From: Allodiplogaster sudhausi
Lineage: Eukaryota; Nematoda; Chromadorea; Rhabditida; Diplogasteridae
Length of the DNA stretch: 64,000 bases
Direction of reading: 5' to 3'
Assembly (NCBI GenBank): GCA_945643635.1
Contig: CALZFC010000252.1
Location: 3,426,001-3,490,000, forward strand
Below the pieces are notes generated by a model. It was given only the letters and a program-made list of their open reading frames with translations. It did no database searches and had not been told where the DNA came from. The translations under genes and the position numbers were made by a program. Positions 33,497-44,103 of this stretch are shown piece after piece (the stretch's first letter is position 1; the number at the start of each line of letters is the position of its first letter).

Positions 33497-34244
33497 CACT
33501 ATTTCTAGTAAAAAAATTTAATCATGCCAAGTTGTAGAAAATAAAAACTTTAAATGTGCATATAAATCGGTTGTGACTCTGACATATATATTGCACTCCA
33601 AGGCAACAAGAAATTCAGTTCTTAAAGTAAAGCTATGAGTCTGCAAGAAAGGCAGAAAGGCATGGACACATGGCAGGATTGGAAAGATTCGACAAGCGCC
33701 TTTGGCCCGGATTAGTGGACGCATTCTCTTGTCACCATTCTCATGAAGAGCTCATTCTTCTTATCTCCTTGACACCTACACAGTTTTTGGATGGCTAGAG
33801 ATCTCAGATGCTATCAAGTCTACGACGGAAGAGCCGAGGATGAACAGCTGAGATCTCAAATTTCTTCTCACAACGCCCTTCCGGCATTAGATAGAATTAT
33901 GAGAGCAACACTGCAGTAAACTTTTGATTGATATTGTATTGTTGATTGTAAACATTTCTATCTTCAAGAGACGACTGCATGAACGATATTTTGTCATTAT
34001 ACAACAGTCATTGATAAAAAAAACTATTATTGTTAGGAGTATATGAAACACAAAACGAAAACGTGTATATGCATTCAAAAGATAACGGAAAAGGATGAAT
34101 TGATCGGATGGAAATCAAAGTGTAGTGTGCCGCCTTATCGATATCAACTGCTCCAATTAGACGACTCTCAGTGTTCTTAATCATCTGACTGATTCCATCT
34201 TCTTCATTCCAGTTTCATTTCAGCATTTTAAGGAAGCCAAGCAA
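33497..34244. other. gap: intergenic between divergent ShKT genes
   Basis: This AT-rich interval separates ShKT gene 1 (minus) and gene 2 (plus), so it should hold both promoters. One 42-codon plus ORF lies at 33791-33919 and is listed separately. Confidence 0.5.
33791..33919 (+). CDS. small ORF, 42 aa
   Basis: ATG to TAA, reading M-A-R-D-L-R-C-Y-Q-V-Y-D-G-R-A-E-D-E-Q-L and ending in a helical R-I-M-R-A-T-L-Q. The composition is protein-like. A possible donor (CTGCA|GTAAAC) overlaps the stop, so it might be a first exon. Unrecognised. Confidence 0.25.
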   Translation: MARDLRCYQVYDGRAEDEQLRSQISSHNALPALDRIMRATLQ

Positions 34245-35617
34245 ATGCGTACAGGAATGCATTTTGGTGAATCATTTCATCGTCTTCTGTTGCTGTCGGT
34301 GGTGTCCCTGACAGTGGCGGATGTTCCGTTTGTTCCGTGTCTCGCTCCTGAAGGCGAACTGCTCCCCCATGCAACCGACTGCAAGAATCAACTCACAGTT
34401 CTACTATTTATCGATTATCTCAATCAATATCCAAAAATCGTTGAGAACTCTATGAAGCAACGAGAATCTGAAATAAGCTCTTATCAGGAAGCCAAGTGCG
34501 ATTCTCTCTTTCCGCCAACACCGGGCTCAGTCGCTGCAAATTGCTTCAAGGAGCAATTCTACTCGAGCTCTTCAAAATGCCGATTGAATTGCCTGACTTG
34601 TTGTCGAATTCCGGAGTACAACTGCTATGACAACCCTAGTAATTTTACTTTTAAAGACAGTTGTTTATTCGATTTTGGTAAGCATGTGATTTTTTTAACA
34701 AGCTATTAATTTTATATGTTGTTTTGCTTGAGGCTCCCCCCTGAACTGCTCGAGTGTCTCGTGCACGAGTAGCTTTCAAGATGCCCTGATCCGCTATTGC
34801 CCTGCCACCTGCGGCCTCTGTCGACTGACGCCCGAAGGGAAGAACACCTGCACGGACGACAGTCCGCACTGTGAAGACCTCAAAGTATGGCTTATTCTGC
34901 TGATCTTATCTGTCTTTATCTCGCAACTGAATAGAATGGACATTGAAGATCGACTTTTTAAGCCTGCTTGCCAAGGACACGCCGACGTTCGAAAGAAGTG
35001 TCGCATGACTTGCGGCGTCTGCGAAGCGCCAAGTATTCTATATTTTACTTTTTTTTTAATATATGTACGCTCACTTGATTTTGGAAGAAATTCATCTAAA
35101 ACTAACGAGAGGTTTTGATTGAAAGAATGCCGCCACTGCCTCGAACACCAGATTACACTGACCTCTTCTGGTCCTGGAGGCAAGCTCTTCGAGCATGACA
35201 TAATCGATGAAAGAGGAATATGCAAGACGAGAACTCTCGTCTGTCTCGGCAGAGATGCCACCATTGAAGTCTCTTCTTTTCCGCATATTTTCAGCCGTTT
35301 ATTAAAAAAAACAATCTTAATTAGTAAAAAGAATGAAATTCTAGCTCATTCGCTTCATTCCATGCAGTAAATTTATCTGTTTTTCAAGTGGAACGGAGGA
35401 TCTCGAGGAGTAACTCATGGAGTCAATGGAATGGCTCTCGAGGTGAACACTCACTCTCTACACCATATCCCTTCGATTCTTATTAATTCCTTACCATTAG
35501 ACTCTCCGCTGTGCACCCGACGGCAGTGGCTGGCAGATTCCGCCAGAGCATACAATCATCACACGGGCAGAGTGCTCAGCAACCGGGCCACTCCCGCCAC
35601 TACATACAATTCACTAA
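34245..35617 (+). CDS. secreted ShKT plus C6-domain protein (paralogue A)
   Basis: Seven exons, about 279 aa: 34245-34397, 34488-34638, 34733-34884, 34963-35032, 35126-35268, 35389-35442, 35501-35617 (phases 0,1,0,1,0,0). A signal peptide (L-L-L-L-S-V-V-S-L-T-V-A-D) starts the protein. Three ShKT-type modules follow, ending C-R-L-N-C-L-T-C-C, C-P-A-T-C-G-L-C and C-R-M-T-C-G-V-C. The C-terminal part is a nematode C6 domain with all six cysteines: C-R-H-C, G-I-C, L-V-C, L-R-C-A-P-D-G-S-G-W and A-E-C-S. It is probably extracellular with all cysteines paired; the role is unknown. Neighbour paralogue B (36290-37573) has the same exon layout. Introns 1 (90 bp) and 3 (78 bp) are multiples of three without stops, so retained forms would stay in frame. 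A possible poly(A) signal AATAAA lies at 35777. Confidence 0.85.
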
Positions 35618-36289
35618 AATCTTCTTCCCAGTTCCATCAATTATTTATGCATTTACAAAGATAGCTGATGACATTACTAACACATAAGATGACACATAAG
35701 TACTTTATAACTTTAATTGAAGCTACAAATGCTTTATGAAACAATCTATTCTGTGTTAAGTAGAGATAAAAAGAGTAATAAACAAATCGATGAAGTGAAG
35801 CAAATGAAAAAATGTGCACACGAAAGGAGTAAAGACGCCAAAGCATTTCTTATCTATTCCTCCTTGTGACTTGTTCGATTGAATATAATGGCAAGGAATG
35901 CAAACTCGTTGCAAGCACATTAGGAATTGTAGTTGCAATAGATCATACACAAAAAAATTAAAACATCAAAAGAAGATGAAAATATAGCCTCATTAATGCC
36001 CCGAGTATTAGGACAGCGTAATCATCATGAACCTGGCTGTGGTGAGTCAAAACTGGATAAAGTTAAGTAAGAAAGTTGAGCTTTGCTCCTACGCAATAAA
36101 AGACCATACTTCATAGAGATGAGCATTAAGAGTTGTAAGGAGAAAAAGGGAGAAGGAAGCTGTCACTCTGGTCAAGACATGCTGCCCGATTCCCCCTCGT
36201 CACATTCCCATCTATGAGCTTATCATAATTCTGCATCTCGCGCTCCCTGCTATCAGCCAGTTTTGCAGGAAACGACGCACTCCGAGAAG
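35618..36289. other. gap: intergenic between tandem ShKT/C6 genes
   Basis: AT-rich. It carries the likely poly(A) signal of paralogue A (35777-35782) and must contain the promoter of paralogue B. No other feature seen. Confidence 0.5.
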
Positions 36290-37573
36290 ATGTCCAAACG
36301 ACTTGGTTTAGTAATCATTGGATTGATCGCGGCAGGAGCAGTCGGCTTGGAAGTTCCGTGCGTGGCTCCGAATGGAACTCCGCTACCGCACGCCTGCGAC
36401 TGCCAGAACAACTTGACGGTATCTTTGGAATCACGAGAACTGCTATGGTTAATGTTATCTGATGACTGTTAAGGATGCGGAGTGCGACCGAGCCTTTGAG
36501 CCCACAGCGAAGCCCTTCTCCCCGAACTGCCTCGATGAGAAATTCTCCCTGGCCACTTCTCTCTGCAAGAAGAACTGTCTAACGTGTTGTCGCTCTCCGA
36601 AATACGACTGCTACGACGACCCTGGTGAACTCTTTCTTTATCTTAATCCATAATAACATATAAATTAATCAATGTTTTTCATTGCAATCTTAATCTATTC
36701 TTAAGGAAAGCGCTGCAAGTGGTGATATTCAGACTCGCCACTGGACTGCTCGAAAGTGTCGTGCAGCGGCAGCTTCCAAGACGCCCTCGCTAGCTTCTGC
36801 CCCTCCACGTGTGGTTTGTGTGACAAGGCGCCTGGTGCAAACAGCACTTGCATGGATCACAGTGACAGCTGCGAGAGCATCAAGGCCAGTACTCATTGGT
36901 CCATTGTGATCACTAATCAATATATTCTGTTCTCCTTGTTACAGTTCCTCTGCAACGACGAATTCCACGGGCCCGAAGTCCAAAAGTTGTGTCCCCTCAC
37001 ATGCGGAACATGCGTTGCACAACGTTAGAACCGATTTGGATCTAAGAATAAATAATAATAAAGAGCTTTTAGCTTGTCGTCGCTGCTTGAAAAGCTCGAT
37101 TAAATTTACACTGACGGGTCCCGGCGCGAAGCCCTTCGACCACGACATAATGGATGAGAGAGTTCCCTGCTCGACTCGCACTCTCATCTGCATCGGAAAG
37201 TCCGCGATTATCGAAGTTAGACAATTCTTTCTGACTTTCCATCACAAAAGCTCTTTTAAAGTCCTTTTTAAGTCTTTACCACCATTCACGAATGGCTGCT
37301 TTAAATTAAATTAAGAAGAATTTGTATGCACATTTTGAGAGCGTCATGCATTAACTCTTTGTTCAGTGGAATGGCCGAGAGGGAATCACGCCGGGTGTGA
37401 ATGGGATTGCCATCGAAGTCAGCTCTCTCTTAACTTCCGATTTCCAAGAGGGTACTGTATTTCTCTCATTCCAGACTCTTCTGTGTGCGGCAGACGGAAG
37501 TGGCTGGCACATTCCACCCGAGACGAAGCCGATAATCACGAGTGCGGAGTGCTCTGTCACTGGCCCGCTCTAA
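36290..37573 (+). CDS. secreted ShKT plus C6-domain protein (paralogue B)
   Basis: Seven exons, about 267 aa: 36290-36418, 36474-36624, 36733-36884, 36945-37023, 37073-37215, 37367-37417, 37475-37573, with the same phases as paralogue A. The start M-S-K-R-L-G-L-V-I-I-G-L gives a signal peptide. Three ShKT-type modules end C-K-K-N-C-L-T-C-C, C-P-S-T-C-G-L-C and C-P-L-T-C-G-T-C. The C6 domain has C-R-R-C-L, V-P-C, L-I-C, L-L-C-A-A-D-G-S-G-W and A-E-C-S. Exon 3 best ends at a GC donor (ATCAAG|GCCAGT); the 60-bp intron has no stop, so retention would add 20 residues. An AATAAA at 37593-37598 lies 20 bp after the stop. Together with paralogue A it is a clear tandem duplication. Confidence 0.87.
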
Positions 37574-38196
37574 CTCATTCTATCACTTCCTTAATAAAGG
37601 ATTTCAATCTCTCTGAAGCCTCAACATCAAAGATGACAAATACGAATGTTGATGACAAATGAAAGATATCTGAGAATGATTTGAATATAATCCAGTGTGA
37701 AGAGGGTGCACGCCCATTTGATGTTGCCATTGCCACGTTGTTCCCAACGTTGGCTGTCATAATCTGCATGAAACCATCAAAAAGGAACGAACGAATTGCG
37801 TCTCTTTAAGCCAAGACACCCCCGCACTCGTTGAATTATCAGGAAAGTGAGCAAGGCTGAGATTGCACGCCCGGCGATTCTCAAGAGACACTTTCGATGT
37901 TAATCGGGTTCAGGAGGAAAAGGAGCTCAAGGAGGATAGCACAAAGTGACAAAAAGTAATTCCAAGATTAGAGTGCGGCTAAGAGGGTGATAACTCGGTG
38001 CATCATTAAGACTCGGCATGCGAGGAATTCAGAAAACCGTTTCCTTTCACACTTTCGATTGACGATAAGCTGGAAAACTAGTGTATCTCTCTATTCATAC
38101 ATATATATATTCTTGCTAGAAGATTTTTAACATAGAACTCATTCTGAAATTCAAATTCTCTTTCCATTTGTTATCAAGAAAAGAATAAAGTTGAAG
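37574..38196. other. gap: intergenic DNA
   Basis: Contains the paralogue B poly(A) signal (37593) and AT-rich sequence with an ATATATAT run at 38101. A 64-codon minus frame at 37769-37575 is open but overlaps the expected 3' UTR and is not supported. Confidence 0.45.
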
Positions 38197-40723
38197 ATGG
38201 CATCGTCTCCTCTGGTCTTCCTCTTCTCCTTGCTGGCCGTCATTTTCGTTGAAGCGGCCGACTTGCCGTGCGTGGACAAAGACGGCACGACCAAACTCCC
38301 CACGGCCGACAACTGCCCGAACGATCTCGGGGTAAGTTTCAACTGTTATTACTCTTCTTTAATTACTCTTCTTTAATCATTTTTTCCGCCCATTTTATGC
38401 CCATAAACGTACGAATTTCATAAATGCAGAGTTTTCTTCTTGAAGACGCTGTTCGGTTCAATTGCTTGTTGTAATTGAGGATGCGACATGTGACAAGATC
38501 TTCCCGATTACTGCGGGAAAGATTTCTGACAGCTGCAAAGATGATGGCTTTCTCACGTCTTCTCGCATGTGCCGCAAGGTACATACAGTACCGTGCAAAA
38601 GTCTATTAACTTTTAGTTTTTCATTCACAACTTGAAGTCAATGAAATTTTCAGGGTTGCTTTTTTATGCTGTCCGACTTATAGTCACAGAGTATTGGTTT
38701 CATTGATCTACTATAAAGCCAGAAAAAAAAATCAATAACTCAAATCATCCGGATTGCACATTTAGGCATGCCGAACCAAATGGGCGATTTCTTTGATATT
38801 TGGGTAGATTGTATTGGATTAATGATTTAGTTGTATTCTAGAACATCTCTGCGATAGGTTTTTTGTCTAATCGCTATTTAATCATATGCTGTTACATGCT
38901 GCCAGCCTTCAGTTCGCCATCCATGCACTCAGCCAAGAGATGCAGAAGGTTCAGAAGCATAAAATCGATCATTTACCACTATGATTATAGCGATAATGAT
39001 TTTAAAATATTCAAAACTCATCATTAGACTAATTCAGCTGGTTACTTGAGCTGTGAAAGTTAGGTGCTAACTATTTGTGCACATTTTGAACACTACGGTC
39101 AACATTGGTCCGCAGCGCAGACGTGCTAAAAGTAATGTTGTGCTGGGGTCCGATTTTCAAAAGCGATTTTGCCTATCTAAAATAATAGCTAATAGGCTTT
39201 TAAATCTTTAGAAGTCCTATTTCACCCCTGACTTCATGAACCCACCAGATACAGTAGATCGTTTGAATGTACCCCAGGCATAGAGTAATACGGTGACATT
39301 TTAGCCAAGAAACTAAACCCGAAAATGTTTTGATCGAGACATAAATCACTTTAACCGATACAGCAGTGTTCCTCAATAGTCTTAATCTCAATTTTCTAAT
39401 TTAAAGTTGTGATAGATCTAGAACAGACAGCCGTCAATACACCGTACTACTCTATGCCTGGGGTACATTCAAACGATCTACTGTATATGGTGGGTTCATG
39501 AAGTCAGGGATGAAATAGGACTTCTAAAGATTTAAAAGCCTATTAGCCATTATTTTAGATAGGCAAAATCGCTTTTGAAAATCGGACCCCAACACAACAT
39601 CACTTTTAGCACGTCTGCGCTGCGGACCAATGTTGACCGTGGTGTTCAAAATGTGCACAAATAGTTAGCACCTAATTTTCACAGCTCAAGTAACCAGCTG
39701 AATTAGTCTAATGATGAGTTTTGAATATTTTAAAATCATTATCGCTATAGGCATAGCGGTAAATGAAATTTCATTGACTTTCATTAACTTTGAAGGAAGT
39801 TGTGAATGAAAAACTAAAAGTTAATAGACTTTTGCACGGTACTGTATTTATTCCTCGTTTAGGTGTTTGAATATTATGACCTGAAGCGTGCAACTAGATA
39901 ATATTCTTCCTGTGACGTTAATAAAAACGAGAGTTGCTTTAGAATTGCTGGACGTGCTGCAGGGATCCGAAGCGAGATTGCAACGATGATACTAGTAAGC
40001 GGTTTTTTTTTACCATTTGTAAAAAGAAAAAAATTCGTGGTTGTCAGCATGCCAGGTGTCGCCGTAATGGATAGAGGGTAAACGATGATAATCTAAGGTG
40101 GAGTAGTGGACTGCGCGAAGGCGGACTGCAACATCACGGTCTTCCACGACGAACTCGTCAAGTACTGCGGCAACACTTGCGGATTCTGCGACGAGCAGAG
40201 GGGAGGCGGAGGCTGCAGCGACGTGTCCAAGATCTGCGACTCAGTCAAGGTTAGCCATTCGTCCCCATGAAGTGCACCACTCACTCTCATTGCAGCTCCT
40301 CTGCAACGACCAGTACCACTGTGCTGAGATTCGCGCCAGGTGCAGGAAGACATGCAACGCCTGTGATGGTTAGACTTTTTAATGCTACGCGAATTACCCA
40401 CTGGCTATTTGAAATAGCCTTCAAATTCTGAAGGAACGGCTCCAATGACATGCGAGCCGCCTTCACCGTCCACGAAGTGCGAGGACAAAAATCCCCAGTA
40501 AGTGAAACACTTTCAACACTGCTTCATTCATTTATTTGTTTATTGATAAGTCATCAGCTAATATACCCTTTTGATATTATAAGAGTAATCAGTAGTATTG
40601 AAGATTTAATTGTACTGATTCGTTCGCATAATGATGAATTACTCATTGAGCTGCATTCCTTACTGGTGCAACCAGGCAACCGCAGCTGAGCAGTGCAAGA
40701 AGACATGCGGACTTTGTGTCTAG
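38197..40723 (+). CDS. secreted multi-ShKT protein with a transposon-filled intron
   Basis: Seven exons, 215 aa: 38197-38331, 38480-38578, 39943-39994, 40098-40249, 40296-40368, 40434-40497, 40651-40723 (phases 0,0,1,0,1,2). The signal peptide (V-F-L-F-S-L-L-A-V-I-F-V-E-A) precedes modules ending C-R-K|N-C-W-T-C-C, C-G-N-T-C-G-F-C, C-R-K-T-C-N-A-C and, at the very C-terminus, C-K-K-T-C-G-L-C-V. The fourth is a canonical six-cysteine ShKT; there is no C6 domain. The intron between exons 2 and 3 splits the first module at a position that is uninterrupted in the other three ShKT genes, and is nearly all palindromic element 2. An AATAAA at 40751 lies 28 bp past the stop. It converges with the TMBIM-like gene, 250 bp apart. 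Confidence 0.85.
38586..39844. mobile_element. palindromic TIR element 2 (MITE-like), 1259 bp
   Basis: Ends are CAGTACCGTGCAAAAGTCTA and its inverse, with TA duplications at 38584-38585 and 39845-39846. About 70 bp of each outer end pair exactly. A longer inner pair follows (about 38970-39295 with 39440-39755). The left arm carries roughly 310 extra bp (about 38655-38965) with no partner, so the element is asymmetric. No transposase frame is present. It begins 8 bp after the exon end of the ShKT gene at 38578. The termini share the CAGTACCG core with elements 1 and 3. Confidence 0.85.
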
Positions 40724-40974
40724 GACACGGGAACGTGGAAGATGGCATCTAATAAACAATATGTATATGTATCTAGTATATTCCTGCTTCCCGATTAAAT
40801 ATTTTGTGACGTTAGCCGTGGACCCGGAAACAATTACGATTCCAAACTCGTTGCAAAAAAAAAGACACGATTATGTTCGATAAATTGTTAAGGAAATGTC
40901 TCCTCCTCCTAATGAGTCTTTCTTGTCCATGTGAAGTCTCGAGGGGTCAGGAGGGAATATTTCCTTCGTCATCG

Positions 40975-42771
40975 TTAGTTCCTTTCACTGCTGATTGTAA
41001 TTGATTTCCCTAAAATTGGACAATTATTTTTAAGCTTGGATCTACATACAGAAAAAATATGTTTGAGGGTCATGAAAATGAATGTAGAAAGAAAGGTGAC
41101 CAAAAGCTGGTGCTGGCCAAAGACGAGAAAAATGAAGGTGTCCGAGTAGAGAATCAGCATCACATATGCCACCATGTGCACGTAAGGACGCTAGAAGTTA
41201 CATTATCAGTACGCCAAGAGGAAACCGAAAAGTAAACCGTCAGACCGAAAGAAAATGCCTGAGGCAGTTATAAATGAATAAAGAAGATGCCATACTCCGT
41301 TGGAATCCAGAATGTGAGCGAAGAAGATTTGCATGGCAACGAAACTCGACGCAGCGTAAAGAATCACAAAGATGAAGAAGGTCGCTGACATCTGAAAAGC
41401 TGAGGTGAAAAAGGAAAATTCAAGAGCTTGCATAATTTCAAAGTAATTTTACTTTTTTTAAAAATCATGCTTTAAGATGTAGAAAGTGAAAAAAAACTGA
41501 CGCATCCGAAAATGAGACCATAAAAGAGGAATACGAGAAGAGAAGAGGAAAGAGAAGCCCCTAGAAGCTTCTTCCGATCTGCGCCAAACTGCTGAGACGC
41601 GTACTAAAAGGAAATATTGGCAGCTACTATTGTTCTAGAATTTATATGTTTTACAAGACAAAATGAACGACTTCATGGCCTGACAAAGTAGACGACTCCG
41701 ATGGTTGCGGGGAAGAGAAAGGCAGGCGGGAAAGCGTAGAGATGCAGTTCGGAGAAGGCGAAGCCTAGCAGCAGGCCTTCGAGGATAGAGAAGGCCAGCA
41801 GACCGAAGCGCATCTCCAAGTCGTTCCTCTGCTATTTTTGCTTATTATAACTTAAAAATTGGAGAAAAAAATAGTTTTAATGTTTGAAGCGACCGGACCA
41901 TGTAGTTGTCGACGTAATAAGCAACGGCTAGTGGCAGGAGGACGAGGACAACCACAACGGCCCCGACTCGACCGAAGAAGGCTTGGACAACCACGGAGAG
42001 GAGGTTTGAGCCGAGGAAGAAGGACAGCCACGAGGACAACAGCAGCACCGCTGTCCACGTGTACGCAGCCAGCACCTGCCAGCACTCTCAGTCCATCAAC
42101 TTCCGACCGATTCCAACCATGTGAGAGGGAGTGGAAACGTCGCTCATATTCAGCAGCAAAGCCAAAGCAGCGTCCTTGAAGGCGATCGCAGTCTGAATTC
42201 CATTATTCATTCCAAGTATTCGTGCCAATAACTCAGCCAGTTGAAGTGACCACCTTCTGCTTACTTTCCAGCAAGCTTCCCAATTCGCCCTGGGCGCCCG
42301 CTGCGCGCTTCTGAAATATTGAAAAAAATTTTTTATTTTATTTTAGTATTAATGATGAAGATGACCTGGAGAGCATTGATGCGCGAGAGAGCCTCGCTCT
42401 TGTACTGGAGGGCAAGAGTGAGAGGGTCGGTCTCAGTGGCCGCCGTGTCCGGAATCGCCGGGTCGGGAGGGGCAGGAATGGTCACAGTTACACTAGAAAT
42501 AGGCAAGAATCAGTTTCGTACATGAAACAATATACATGTCTCGTAATCACTTAGAATGAACTGCTCGGTTACTCCATAAATGCTACAATTGGTGATCTAG
42601 CTAAAATTGAGACCGTCGACAAAAAATCACGGAAACATTGAAACTGATGTCCGCTCATCGGCAACACCTCAGAAGACGACAATAAATTACGAGAATGAGA
42701 TTTCATCATTTATCAGTTAAAGGAACTAACCCGGCAAGAGGGTCGCAGTTATCGTCGGTTTGCCTCGACAT
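40975..42771 (-). CDS. multi-pass membrane protein resembling Bax inhibitor-1 (TMBIM)
   Basis: Nine minus-strand exons: 42771-42731, 42492-42366, 42310-42254, 42192-42118, 42075-41899, 41828-41685, 41603-41502, 41391-41296, 41190-40975, about 344 aa. All junctions agree in phase, and most are phase 0. About 50 soluble N-terminal residues are followed by six or seven hydrophobic segments, among them V-V-V-V-L-V-L-L-P-L-A-V-A-Y-Y and S-A-T-F-F-I-F-V-I-L-Y-A-A. The order fits BI-1 proteins: a segment F-G-L-L-A-F-S-I-L-E-G-L-L-L-G, then P-P-A-F-L-F-P-A-T-I-G-V, a basic loop A-D-R-K-K-L-L-G, and near the end M-Q-I-F-F-A-H-I-L-D with Y-V-H. BI-1 proteins act in ER or Golgi membranes in calcium balance and cell-death control. 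Homology is a judgement by pattern; the family's D-T-Q motif is not intact. The last exon could instead splice at TTG|GTCACC. Confidence 0.68.
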
Positions 42772-43276
42772 AGAGGAGAGCGGTGATGATGAAGAGGACG
42801 AAAGAGAAACGGCAGAGATAAGGAGACGGTCAACCTTTCACAAAAAAACAATTTGAATGACAACGAAACACCTTTTGAGATAACCAAAGACACCTTTCTG
42901 TTTGAATAAAGAAATCTATGTCAAAGTACTCAAATGTTCAATGAGTGAAACGTACATTGATTGGGTAAAGTAGACGATTTAACCCTTTTCATTCAGCAAA
43001 CATAAATCTTTTGTATAAGAACATAGATTTATCCGCGGCTTCACTCTTTAAGAACAAAAGGGAAGACGCTTTACCGATCGTTATTCAGAGATAGGGAAGG
43101 GGAAGGAGAGTGATCTGTGCAAGAGATAGCACAGCTCCAGATGTGAAGGAAAGGAGATTGCACCGCTCCTTCAGCAGTAGCTATGACTCAATGGCAGTAC
43201 CGCACCAAGGAATTTCTCTCTGCTTCTCTCTGATCGTCTCGTATCGTTCCTAGCTCGCTCTCGTTCTTGCTCTCTG

Positions 43277-43320
<44 letters not shown>

Positions 43321-44100
43321 ACCGTATCTCTCTGTCACTCTCTATATATCTATTCCAATCATTGCTTCCCTGATTTAATTCTCTTTTCTTAAATTCCTTT
43401 TCGCACCCTTCTTCTCCCTCTTTCGCCCAGTCAAGATCCAACATACAACTCTTGCTCTCATTCCCAGTATCATTGAGAATCATCATCATTTATCTCGTGT
43501 CTTCGCGCCCACTTGAAACAACGATTACTGACGAATTGTTGACCTTGCCTTTTTAATCGACGACAATTCATTTTTCTTAAGAGATTTCAAAGGAAAAGCT
43601 TTATCACGAATTCCCTGATTAAATTGCTACAACTACTGTATAGTAAACCTTATCGACTAGCCAATTTTTTGAATTTTCAAATTTGTTTTTTTTTTAAGGT
43701 TCTGCTCATTTTAACACAATTCATGAGAGGATACATGCGATTTACGTTATGCAAGTCGGATAGTTGTGTTGTTCATGGAACTATTCTTATTTTCGAGAAC
43801 CGAGAATTGAAAACTATACCTTGCTGAAGTATCCGATGCGCAGCCCCGCTAAGACTTCCAGGTCGCCCACGTTGCGAAAAGGTGCCGCCACGTGTTTATT
43901 ATAAGTTGGCTTGTTATTTTTTTAATATTAGTTTTTCTATGCTTACTTTTAAAAAGTTTCTTTTCATTTTCAGCTGGCTGTGTTTTTTCTTTCGTATACA
44001 GTGTTAAGCCTTTTCCTCGTTTTCATTTTTTTTTCTGCGATTTTTCTGCAAGTTGATTGTTCTCCATTACTTATGCTTCTAACTATTATACATTTCAGGT
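42772..44100. other. gap: upstream of the TMBIM-like gene
   Basis: Mixed AT-rich and CT-rich DNA. A (CT)n array at 43282-43318 marks the right border of the CT-poor block. On the minus strand, 43893-43820 reads N-V-G-D-L-E-V-L-A-G-L-R-I-G-Y-F-S-K up to a donor-like AAG|GTATAG and may be a stray exon, but no acceptor or start was found. Confidence 0.45.
43282..43318 (+). repeat. (CT)n microsatellite, right border of the CT-poor block
   Basis: About 18 CT dinucleotides, the first long CT array after an 11-kb stretch without one. Confidence 0.9.
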
Positions 44101-44103
44101 ATA

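Noticed and set aside
37575..37769. 64-codon minus frame after paralogue B
   Set aside because: It overlaps the expected 3' UTR and poly(A) signal of the ShKT-C6 gene and has no splice or domain support.
39200..39391. 63-codon minus frame inside palindromic element 2
   Set aside because: It lies in the inner arm and loop, is partly mirrored, and shows no transposase motif.
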